The position numbers and the translations under genes are program-made. A stretch of DNA of 64,000 nt from Arthrobacter sp. efr-133-TYG-118 (GTDB lineage: Bacteria > Actinomycetota > Actinomycetes > Actinomycetales > Micrococcaceae). Below the pieces are notes generated by a model. It was given only the letters and a program-made list of their open reading frames with translations, was not told the DNA's origin and ran no database searches. Shown here one piece after another: positions 57,292-64,000 of the stretch (its first letter is position 1; each line of letters opens with the position of its first letter). The stretch is taken from contig NZ_JARVRH010000027.1 in the NCBI RefSeq assembly GCF_030209755.1, positions 62,001 to 126,000 on the forward strand, in the 5' to 3' direction.

Positions 57292-58042
57292 CTGTCAGAT
57301 GGTCCATGACCAGGGCGGCAAGGCGTTCGTGGCCATAGTCGTTTGGGTGGAAGTTGTCTGAAATGCCAGCCCACACGTTCACGCCAGCCGGGCCACGGTT
57401 GCCAGCCATGCCGAACTCGGCACTGACGTCTATGTACTTGCCGCCGTGAGCCTCACAGCTCTTCTGGATGGCGTTGTCATAGGCGTCAGTGTCGCTGCCA
57501 GCACTACCCCAAGTGCCGATGCAGATCAGCGCGCTTGTGGGCGACGCAGCCTTGACCTTGTTCATTAGCGCATCATACTGGCCGGGGAAAACGGCAGGAT
57601 CGGTCTTGCCCTGAATGTCATTTGTGCCTAGCTCAACAACGGCAAGGTTGAATCCCTCGGGGATGCTCACGAGGTTGCCGACCGTGGCCAAGTTACCGCC
57701 CGCCTTGGACCCACCTAGGCGTTCGACGGCACCCATCTTCTGGAGCTGCGAAACGACAAGCTGGCTGTAGCCCTTCTCCTGCGTGGATGCGAAGTACCCA
57801 GCGGTCAGGGAGTCCCCGATGAACAGGACTTTCAGCGGGCCGGTGGCAGGAAACTTGACCGCTACGCGACGGGAAGCATCGTAGGCCGCGTTGGAATCGG
57901 CAATGTCCTTCTGAACCTGCTGGGCGTACTGCGACGCCTTCGCGGCGACGGTCGAATCTTCGGGTGACGGCGTCTGCACCGACGCGCATCCAGTCAAGAC
58001 AAGAACAGCAGCAGCCAGCGAGGCAATCCCCCAAAGTTTCAT
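57284..58042 (-). CDS. SGNH/GDSL hydrolase lipoprotein
   Basis: 252 residues. Lipoprotein signal with lipobox LTGC (Cys19), then a helical spacer and the hydrolase: FIGDSLTAGY (Ser78), GGNLA (block II Gly), ELGTNDIQG (Asn141) and DNFHPNDYGH (Asp229, His232), so all four SGNH blocks are intact. It is antisense to the tail genes, so it can be expressed from the prophage. A TAGAAT lies shortly upstream of ATG. A lysogenic-conversion esterase at the cell surface is likely; the substrate is unknown. Confidence 0.88.
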   Translation of the reverse strand: MKLWGIASLAAAVLVLTGCASVQTPSPEDSTVAAKASQYAQQVQKDIADSNAAYDASRRVAVKFPATGPLKVLFIGDSLTAGYFASTQEKGYSQLVVSQLQKMGAVERLGGSKAGGNLATVGNLVSIPEGFNLAVVELGTNDIQGKTDPAVFPGQYDALMNKVKAASPTSALICIGTWGSAGSDTDAYDNAIQKSCEAHGGKYIDVSAEFGMAGNRGPAGVNVWAGISDNFHPNDYGHERLAALVMDHLTVS

Positions 58043-58080
58043 GACCCGATTCTAAGGGACAGATAAGCGGCGCGAAGTCA

Positions 58081-58365
58081 TCAGGACGACTGCTGTTCGT
58101 TCTTTAGCTCGTCAATATGCCTCGCCAGCTTCACGATCGTGCCCTTCTGGGCGTCAATCATCGGCAGCAGGATGTGCTGGATCATTTGCATTGCGGTTAG
58201 GTCCACGCCTGTCTCGAAAATTGTCGCCTCCAAAGCGGGGGCAGACTCCATGATGGGGCGTCCTAGGTCTTCGATGATTTCTTCTTCAAGTGACATGTAC
58301 ACCAGAGTACGGCCATGCACCATAAGACCGGTTAACTGAACTGACCCAAATGTTGCTTCGGGCAC
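58081..58365 (-). CDS. Small acidic protein upstream of the lipoprotein
   Basis: 94 residues if GTG 58365 is used, 71 from ATG 58296 (MSLEEEIIEDLG). Acidic, helical (DAQKGTIVKLARHIDELKNE), a possible coiled coil. Lies 38 bases upstream of the lipoprotein on the same strand and may share its promoter. No family recognised. Confidence 0.55.
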   Translation of the reverse strand: MPEATFGSVQLTGLMVHGRTLVYMSLEEEIIEDLGRPIMESAPALEATIFETGVDLTAMQMIQHILLPMIDAQKGTIVKLARHIDELKNEQQSS

Positions 58366-58404
58366 CTTGTGCGTGTTAATTTTTAGTCTCCAAGAAATGA
58401 CGGC

Positions 58405-58436
58405 GGCCCGGCCAGTGCGCTAACACTGACCGGGCC
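58405..58436. terminator. Intergenic hairpin between divergent genes
   Basis: GGCCCGG-c-CAGTG / CACTG-a-CCGGGCC with a six-base loop, extended outward by CGGC/GCCG. It has no U-run. It lies between the leftward accessory genes and the recombinase and may separate or attenuate their transcripts. Confidence 0.5.
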
Positions 58437-58478
58437 TATGCCGCCACCATGATCCCGCAAAAGTCACATGGAGACGAC

Positions 58479-58641
58479 ATGCAAAACACTACGCTAATTG
58501 GCGTGCCCACCGCACCTCGGATGACGACCGCCGAACTTGCTGCGGCCGGTTACCTTGCCCGCTACGGCGGTTCTACCCGCGACACGTACAAGGTGTCTTT
58601 GAAGATCCTTTGGGGCTGGTGCGCTGGCCTCGGCATCGAAC
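58479..58641 (+). pseudogene. Tyrosine recombinase, N-terminal fragment (frame 1)
   Basis: ATG 58479 behind GGAGAC opens a core-binding domain: TTAELAAAGYLARYGGSTRD then YKVSLKILWGWCAGLGIE. After GAA (58638-58640) the sequence continues one base later as GTG CTG GAG in the next frame, where the domain goes on as VLEDMRRPVLELFARYLEE. Removal of base 58641 would restore a normal recombinase of about 306 residues. A natural lesion, a programmed +1 shift or a sequencing error are all possible. Confidence 0.75.
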
Positions 58642-59400
58642 GTGCTGGAGGATATGCGCCGGCCGGTGCTGGAACTGTTCGCCCGCTACCTCGAGGAAGA
58701 ACGCGGCAACTCGCCGGTGACCATCGCGCACCACCTGTCCATCGTCCGGGGCTTCTACAGCTTCGCGGAGATTGACGGGTACATCCAGAAGTCACCTGCC
58801 ACACATCTGCGCATGCCGCGCGTGTACCGGGACGAGTCCCGCACTCTCGGCCTGGACCGGATGGAGCTGGGCAACCTGATCCAGACAGCACGGGCCTCGC
58901 ACGTTATGGACGCCGCGCTCGTCACTCTCATGGGCATGCTGGGCCTGCGCGTCTCCGAGGCGTGCAGCGTGAAGATCGAGGACTACCAGCAGGTTGAGCG
59001 CGGCCACCGCGTGCTGCGCATGATCGGCAAAGGAGGAAAGCCGGCCACGATCCCGCTGCCCGTCCCGGTCCTCCGCGCCCTGGACGCAGCGGCCGGTGAC
59101 CGCATGGCCGGGCCTCTGCTGCTGCGCCGCCGGTCGGGGGAACCGATGAACCGCAAAGCCGCGGCGTTGGCTGTCGCCCGGCTGTGCAAGAAAGCCGGGA
59201 TCGCGAAGAAGATCAGCCCGCACTCCCTCCGACACTCCTACGTCACGGCATGCCTGGACGCGGGCGTGCCCCTCCGCGACGTGCAGGTAGCGGCCCGCCA
59301 CTCAGACCCGCGCATCACCGCCCGGTACGACCGGGCACGGCACAACCACGACCGCCACGCCAACCACACCGTCGCCGCGTTCCTCGCAGGAGCCGCATAG
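58642..59400 (+). CDS. Tyrosine recombinase, catalytic part (frame 2)
   Basis: 252 residues in the +1 frame, containing the rest of the core-binding domain and an intact catalytic domain: GMLGLRVSEACSV (Arg), MIGKGGKPATIPLP (Lys), HSLRHSYVTACLDAG (His-x-x-Arg) and ARHSDPRITARYDRA (His, Tyr). It is XerD-like and unlike the integrase at 11053. No ribosome site precedes GTG 58642, so expression would need the frameshift. It lies inside the tail-tip gene order. Confidence 0.85.
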   Translation: MLEDMRRPVLELFARYLEEERGNSPVTIAHHLSIVRGFYSFAEIDGYIQKSPATHLRMPRVYRDESRTLGLDRMELGNLIQTARASHVMDAALVTLMGMLGLRVSEACSVKIEDYQQVERGHRVLRMIGKGGKPATIPLPVPVLRALDAAAGDRMAGPLLLRRRSGEPMNRKAAALAVARLCKKAGIAKKISPHSLRHSYVTACLDAGVPLRDVQVAARHSDPRITARYDRARHNHDRHANHTVAAFLAGAA

Positions 59401-59420
59401 CGACCACCTAACACCAGAGA

Positions 59421-59445
59421 AGCCCCGCATGTCGGGGCTTTTTTG
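59421..59445 (+). terminator. Terminator after the recombinase
   Basis: AGCCCCG / CGGGGCT stem with a five-base loop, then TTTTTT. The sequence onward to the next ribosome site resembles that at 62751-62805. Confidence 0.85.
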
Positions 59446-59474
59446 TTGCCCAAAAACTTTCATAGGAGGCCGCC

Positions 59475-60428
59475 TTGCCCGCTGTCGTGTTCGCCGCCGG
59501 GGGCCTCGCCCCGTTCCAAGTGTTCATCTCGTCCACGGGCACCGTCGTGGGCGCCGGCGCGGCTGGCATCAGCCTGTTGTCCGTCACGGGACTCAGGGAT
59601 TTGTCCGGTCTCCGCACGGGGGACGCGCCGCGGGCGCTGGCTGACGGGTCGTACCCGGGCCTGAACTACCTTGACGAGCGGGTGGTGACGATCAAATGGG
59701 ATCTTACCTTGGCGTCCGGGCTCGAGACCGCGTTGCAGGTGCTCGCGGCGGGGTTCCAGAACGTGGCCGACCCATCCAGCATTTGCATGACTTCGGGCGA
59801 CTTTTTGCGGCAGGTCGCCGGGGTCGGCGCAACCAAGCCAGTGTCCTCCCTGCAATTCCAACTCCCGGGCCGCACGTCACCGCTTGTGACTTTCGGCCGC
59901 CCCACGAAACATGTCGTCCCGATTGACCTGAACTACCAGTGGGGACAGACGCAGCCCGCATCCGAATGGACCAGCGCGGACGGGGAAGTCTATGACGCCA
60001 CCGTCATCTCCGCGGCCACGTCCCTGCCGTCCCCCACGTCGGGTATGGCGTGGCCAGCCGCGTTCCCGTGGACGTTCGGTTCCTCATCCGGCGGGTCCAT
60101 GCAGCTGAATAACACCGGTAACTATGCCGCGAAACCGTTGTTCATGATCCAAGGCCCGGTCTCATACCCGAAGATCACGCACACGAACAGCGGCCAGACC
60201 ATGTACCTGAACATCGTCCTGGGCGCCGCGGACATCCTGATCCTTGACCACCAGGCGGGCACCGTGACGCTGAACGGCACGGCGAACCGAAACAACCTCG
60301 TGGGCTTCGGGTCCTCATTCTTCACCCTGTCCCCGGGCAATAACGGCATCGGTTTCTCTTCCGCTGATTCGTCGGCGGTCGCGGGGACCCTGACCGGTTA
60401 CCTGTTGCCGACCTACTCCACCGTCTAA
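59475..60428 (+). CDS. Minor tail protein, Dit-like
   Basis: 317 residues from TTG behind TAGGAGGCCGCC. Beta-rich, with LNYLDERVVTIKWDLTL, FGRPTKHVVPIDLNYQW and NTGNYAAKPLFMIQGPVSYP, the last being the galectin-like segment common to distal tail proteins. It follows the tape measure gene in function though separated by the 4.7-kb block. Confidence 0.75.
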   Translation: MPAVVFAAGGLAPFQVFISSTGTVVGAGAAGISLLSVTGLRDLSGLRTGDAPRALADGSYPGLNYLDERVVTIKWDLTLASGLETALQVLAAGFQNVADPSSICMTSGDFLRQVAGVGATKPVSSLQFQLPGRTSPLVTFGRPTKHVVPIDLNYQWGQTQPASEWTSADGEVYDATVISAATSLPSPTSGMAWPAAFPWTFGSSSGGSMQLNNTGNYAAKPLFMIQGPVSYPKITHTNSGQTMYLNIVLGAADILILDHQAGTVTLNGTANRNNLVGFGSSFFTLSPGNNGIGFSSADSSAVAGTLTGYLLPTYSTV

Positions 60429-60440
60429 GGAGGCGCGCCC

Positions 60441-61556
60441 ATGGGCGATTACCGCGTGTCCGCGTGGGACATCAACGCCAACACCCTCCTGACGGATGTG
60501 CGGGCCACGGGTCTGTCCTACAACGTCCGCATGAACGACTCTGGCGAGTTCGGCTACAGCGTGAACCTGTCCGACGCACAGGCACAGGCGTGCGCTCGGG
60601 TGCTGATGGGGTTGCAGGGCACCCCGTTCAAAACGATCATCACCGCCAACGCCGGGCAGACGATCCTGTATTCGGGCATCTCATGGACCACGAACAAAAA
60701 GTCGTCGTCCGTGATGATGCCGATCACCGGGAAGGGATTGACCTCCTACTTCACCGACAAAGTAATCGCGAACGACTACAAGACCTCCATTGCCCCCGGG
60801 CAACTGATGGCACAGGCCGTGAACGACGCCCAGGCGGACGGCCCCGGCGCTAACCGCGGCATCGTGCCCATCGTGACAGGCCTTACCAGCCCGCCCAACG
60901 TCACACCCTCGTACAACAAAAACCAGTACACGACCGTCGCGCAGGTTTTGGCTGACCAGACGGCGGCGATCACGCCCGGGTCCGGCGGCGTGGACTATTT
61001 CATGACCGACACGTTCGTGCACGGCGCCCCAGCGCATAGCATGGTCATCACCAGCCCCCGCTGCGGCCGGGACCGGAACACGTCCGGCCTGTCCGTGAAC
61101 CTCGCGACCGTCATCGACTGGGAATGGCCATCGGACGCCATGCAATCCGGGAACCACCTGATCGTGGTCGGCTCCGGGACGGGTGGCGCGCAGCCGGTCG
61201 CGACGGCAGACGACGCTGCGGCCCGTGGCGGTCTCGGGCAGATGCCACGCATGGACATGGTGCTGCAGTACTCCCAGATCAGCAACCAGGGCCAGCTGCA
61301 GGGCATCGCGAACGGTTCCGCAGTCAGGTACGGCAAACCCATTACCACCCCGACCGTCACCATCCCTGCCGACTATGCGGCCTGTGCTCTGGGCGTCTTC
61401 CAGATCGGGGATGACATCAAGGTCTGGTGCGCCCCGAACATCCACTTCCCCGCCGGCCTTTCCCAGTGGTGGCGGATTGTCGCGTACAAGGTCGACATCC
61501 CGGATCAGGGCCTCGCGAAAGTCACCCTCACGTTGAATCCGCCCCCGATCTTCTAA
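60441..61556 (+). CDS. Minor tail protein, tail-tip hub-like (Gp37/Tal type)
   Basis: 371 residues. Beta-rich hub pattern with WDINANTLLTDVRATGLSY, ILYSGISWTTNKKSSS, VIDWEWPSDAMQSGNHLIVVG and WWRIVAYKVDIPDQGLAKVTLTL, as in actinophage Gp37-like hub proteins. Follows the Dit-like protein with GGAGG behind the ATG. Confidence 0.75.
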   Translation: MGDYRVSAWDINANTLLTDVRATGLSYNVRMNDSGEFGYSVNLSDAQAQACARVLMGLQGTPFKTIITANAGQTILYSGISWTTNKKSSSVMMPITGKGLTSYFTDKVIANDYKTSIAPGQLMAQAVNDAQADGPGANRGIVPIVTGLTSPPNVTPSYNKNQYTTVAQVLADQTAAITPGSGGVDYFMTDTFVHGAPAHSMVITSPRCGRDRNTSGLSVNLATVIDWEWPSDAMQSGNHLIVVGSGTGGAQPVATADDAAARGGLGQMPRMDMVLQYSQISNQGQLQGIANGSAVRYGKPITTPTVTIPADYAACALGVFQIGDDIKVWCAPNIHFPAGLSQWWRIVAYKVDIPDQGLAKVTLTLNPPPIF

Positions 61557-61565
61557 GGACAGCCC

Positions 61566-62258
61566 ATGCCGAACGGCAACCTTGGCCCCGACTACCAGTT
61601 GGCGATGCGTCTGTCGAATATTGAGCGGCAGCTACTGGCGCTCGCCACGTCCCCGCTGCTGCTGAACGCCTCGACCGGGCAGACCCCCGGGCAGCCCGGC
61701 CTCTCCACCGATATCAACGGCCTGCACCTATTCAACCCGTCCGGCGTCGAAGACATCACCCTCGCCACCGCGGACGGGTCCGCTAACTTCAACGGCAACG
61801 TCAACATCAACGGCAACCTGTCCGTGCCCAACGGCTCCATCAGCAACACGGCATTGCAGAACCCGGCATCGACTGGGCAGCTCTCAGCGGCGGCAACGAA
61901 CTTCGCGATACCTACCACACCAACAACCGTGGCAAGCGGAACTATCTCGATCCCCGCAGGCTATACCCAAGCTGTTGTCACACTGAATGTGTCGGCAGGT
62001 GCGGTGAACTCCACGGCAAGTGCCGATTTCCTCTACATCCAAGCCGTTATCAACGGCTCAGCGGCAAACACCATGCCAGGTTATGCGGGACCAACTGGCG
62101 GGTGGGCGTGGGCGGGATCAACCAAGACGGCCGTACTCACGGGCCTCAGCGGGGGTTCAATCTCACTATCCGCACTTGCGCAGACTCAGACCGGAACTTG
62201 GGGCGCGAACACATCAAACCGCGCATACTGCGAAGCCACCGCGATCTTCCTTCGCTGA
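61566..62258 (+). CDS. Minor tail/tip protein
   Basis: 230 residues. N-terminal helix (YQLAMRLSNIERQLLALATS) typical of tail-tip chaperone-like regions, NVNINGNLSVPNGSIS (fibre-shaft repeat) and a beta-rich C-terminus (AGYTQAVVTLNVSAGAV). Its stop abuts the convergent gene at 62259. Confidence 0.7.
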   Translation: MPNGNLGPDYQLAMRLSNIERQLLALATSPLLLNASTGQTPGQPGLSTDINGLHLFNPSGVEDITLATADGSANFNGNVNINGNLSVPNGSISNTALQNPASTGQLSAAATNFAIPTTPTTVASGTISIPAGYTQAVVTLNVSAGAVNSTASADFLYIQAVINGSAANTMPGYAGPTGGWAWAGSTKTAVLTGLSGGSISLSALAQTQTGTWGANTSNRAYCEATAIFLR

Positions 62259-62690
62259 CTACTTAGTAGTCGGTGCGGGAGCCGGAGCCGGGCCACCAAC
62301 GGTTACGCCACCCGTGTTCGGCTTGAGGACCGGAGGCGCGGGAGGTGGAGGGGCTGGGACCGAGTACGGGTCAACCTTCGGAAGCGCAATGCCGCCAGCG
62401 GGGACCGGTGCGGGAGTGACTACCGGTTCCGGTACGACCGGCGCTGGATCAACCACCGGAGCAGGGGCGGGCGTCACGGCTACAGGGGTTGTCGCGACGG
62501 GTTCGGGTGCTGTGGTGGTCACTGTCGGCTCCGGGGTTGGTGTGGGTGCTGCCGTGGTGGCTGGCGCTGAAGTGGTTACGGAGACGGGCGCCGGGGCGTT
62601 GTCGGCGTTGGCCGTGGCGATCATGCCGAAGATCAGGCCGCCCGCAAGCAGAACTGCCGAGCCACCAAATACCGCTGATTTCGTCTCCAT
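62259..62690 (-). CDS. Secreted Pro/Ala/Thr/Val-rich protein
   Basis: 143 residues. Signal peptide with a hydrophobic segment (VFGGSAVLLAGGLIFGMIATA) and a likely cleavage near ANA-DN. The mature part is almost only Pro, Ala, Thr and Val repeats (APEPVATTPVAVTPAPAP). It is antisense to the tail genes and shares no bases with the neighbour, ending exactly at its border. Probably a surface or wall-spanning protein made by the lysogen. Confidence 0.75.
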   Translation of the reverse strand: METKSAVFGGSAVLLAGGLIFGMIATANADNAPAPVSVTTSAPATTAAPTPTPEPTVTTTAPEPVATTPVAVTPAPAPVVDPAPVVPEPVVTPAPVPAGGIALPKVDPYSVPAPPPPAPPVLKPNTGGVTVGGPAPAPAPTTK

Positions 62691-62750
62691 GTCCCCATGG
62701 TAGCCAACCCGTCCCTGAATTAATACCCCTTTCGTCCAACGAATTTATAA

Positions 62751-62776
62751 AGCCCTGCCATGCCGGGGCTTTTTTC
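62751..62776 (+). terminator. Terminator after the accessory gene, similar to the one at 59421
   Basis: AGCCCTG / CGGGGCT-type stem with CCATGC loop, then TTTTTT. The flanks toward the next gene match those after 59421 (ATGCCCA, then TTAGGAGCC). Confidence 0.75.
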
Positions 62777-62807
62777 ATGCCCAGACACACTCTGTTAGGA
62801 GCCTCCC

Positions 62808-63776
62808 GTGGCTATTTCCGCTGTGCCCTTTGCGCTGCAGAACGTCCCGATCAACTCGGACGTGGTGCGCGAAGCCGTCTCTTCACTCCTGCCAAATTCT
62901 GGCGGCATCGTGCAGTCCGGCGACTTCCCCGTAGCGCAGACCACCGTCGCCTCCATGGCGGTAACGGTCGGCGTCGGCCGTGCCTGGATTCAGGGCACCG
63001 ACGTGGCGTTCCTGTCCGGGCAGTCCTACGGCAAACAGGCCTCCTACTACGTCATGAATGACGCGTCCGTGACGCTCAGCATTGACGCGGCGGACAGCAC
63101 GAATCCGCGCATCGATGTGGTGTATATCGCGATTCAGGACGCCACCTACAGCGGCACGAACAACGCCGCTGTGTTGGCGGTAGCGAAGGGCTTCCCGACC
63201 TCGGGTGCCGCCTATCCGGCGAACGCCCCCACCCTGCCGAATAACGCCATCGCCTTGGCGTGGATCAACGTCGCCGCTGGCGCTTCGTCTATCGTCACCG
63301 CGAACATCACCACCGTGGCCCTGCTGGGAATCATGTCCCGGCCCCCGCTGGGCATCATGCCGGGCCGTGTCAAGGTCACCGCGAACGGTGCCGGCCTGAC
63401 GACCCTTGCAGTGCAGAACAACATCGGATCGTTCGCGTTCAAGGGCGGCCGGAAATACAAGATCGTCTGGCAGGGCGGCCACTCATTCTCGAGTGCCGGC
63501 GACTATTTCAACCTTGCCATTCAGACCTGCTCGACTGCTGACGCTGCGAATGCGACGACTGGCCTCACCACGATCCAAGGCCGGACCTACACCACCAACA
63601 GTGCAGGCCTTGGCGAGTCCTTCTACGTGGAGGCCATCTACGAACCGGCCACGGACACCACATTGCAGGTCAAGTTCACTGTGGCCCGGGCGATCGGGTC
63701 CGGTACGTGGACGTTGCAGGCCAGTTCCGGGGCGCCGGCGTGGGCGTACATCGAGGATCAAGGAGCGCAGTACTGA
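62808..63776 (+). CDS. Minor tail/baseplate-like protein
   Basis: 322 residues from GTG behind TTAGGAGCC. Landmarks SSLLPNSGGIVQSGDFPVAQ, GVGRAWIQGTDV, SQNPRIDVV-like DSTNPRIDVVYIAIQD and LGIMSRPPLG correspond to a family of actinophage tail-tip proteins with a C-terminal beta domain (ATDTTLQVKFTVARAIG). Stop overlaps the next ATG. Confidence 0.72.
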   Translation: MAISAVPFALQNVPINSDVVREAVSSLLPNSGGIVQSGDFPVAQTTVASMAVTVGVGRAWIQGTDVAFLSGQSYGKQASYYVMNDASVTLSIDAADSTNPRIDVVYIAIQDATYSGTNNAAVLAVAKGFPTSGAAYPANAPTLPNNAIALAWINVAAGASSIVTANITTVALLGIMSRPPLGIMPGRVKVTANGAGLTTLAVQNNIGSFAFKGGRKYKIVWQGGHSFSSAGDYFNLAIQTCSTADAANATTGLTTIQGRTYTTNSAGLGESFYVEAIYEPATDTTLQVKFTVARAIGSGTWTLQASSGAPAWAYIEDQGAQY

Positions 63777-64000
63777 TGCCCGATCTGACCAGTCCCCAAC
63801 TCATTGCGTTCATCTCAGCCTTCGCCGCACTCGTAGGAACTGTCATCGCCATCGTCAAAGCTCACGCCGCCTGGCGTAAATGGAAAAGCGGGTGGAAGCA
63901 CCGCATCGGGAACTTCCTCGATGACTGGGAAGGCCGCGCCGCGCGCCCCGGGGTGGACCGGGAACCCGGTGTCATGGAACGCCTCAAGGTACTCGAAGAT
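63776..64000 (+). CDS. DUF2746-like membrane protein, cut by window end
   Basis: 75 codons open to the window end. One N-terminal membrane helix (LIAFISAFAALVGTVIAIV), then a basic segment (WRKWKSGWKHRI) and a charged tail. Actinophages often carry such a protein next to holin and endolysin, so lysis genes may follow. C-terminus missing. Confidence 0.6.
   Translation, partial: MPDLTSPQLIAFISAFAALVGTVIAIVKAHAAWRKWKSGWKHRIGNFLDDWEGRAARPGVDREPGVMERLKVLED

Overview
The window is high-GC DNA from an actinobacterium, most likely Arthrobacter sensu lato (Micrococcaceae). The chromosomal part carries MptB- and GT87-type polyprenol-phosphate-mannose mannosyltransferases, orn, tRNA-His, def, a GNAT-like acyltransferase and a long-form glyceraldehyde-3-phosphate dehydrogenase. 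No rRNA and no CRISPR array was seen. Genus assignment rests on recognised families and gene order, not on a search.

Positions 1-10980 are host chromosome. Positions 10981-64000 are the left ~53 kb of a long-tailed (siphovirus-type) prophage whose right end and lysis genes lie beyond the window. The junction falls in the 3' end of a minus-strand RNase P RNA gene: the conserved rnpB 3' terminus and its terminator remain on the host side, and the integrase begins within 30 bp.

Phage layout: (1) leftward lysogeny pair integrase-repressor (11.05-12.9 kb) and a 350-bp divergent control region; (2) rightward early genes (13.3-34.4 kb): HTH/excisionase-like proteins, RecB-like exonuclease plus RecT, SSB, cytosine methyltransferase, replication proteins with an HNH-disrupted paralogue, DnaB-type helicase, HNH-AP2 endonuclease, many overlapping small genes (several with zinc ribbons), a resolvase-like nuclease, a nucleotide-metabolism fusion protein, a DEDDh exonuclease, and an RNA ligase/polynucleotide kinase-phosphatase pair; (3) a promoter and structured gene-free stretch at 34.4-34.8 kb; (4) packaging and virion genes: metallophosphoesterase, ClpP-like protease, terminase, a portal-Nudix-MuF fusion, XkdF-like protease, scaffold, capsid, connectors, an extremely basic protein, tail tube, frameshifted chaperone, tape measure and tail tip.

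Two features organise the phage. First, a ~32-bp element with a TWCGCGWA core follows the last stop codon of seven early gene blocks, and the same core forms a 16-bp perfect palindrome beside the probable repressor promoter. This suggests a phage-wide repressor-binding network like the stoperators of mycobacteriophage L5. Second, the tail region carries antisense accessory genes (a GDSL lipoprotein with an adjacent small gene, and a secreted proline-rich protein), and two similar terminator-leader units lie downstream of these regions. A 4.7-kb block between tape measure and the next tail gene also contains a frameshifted tyrosine recombinase.
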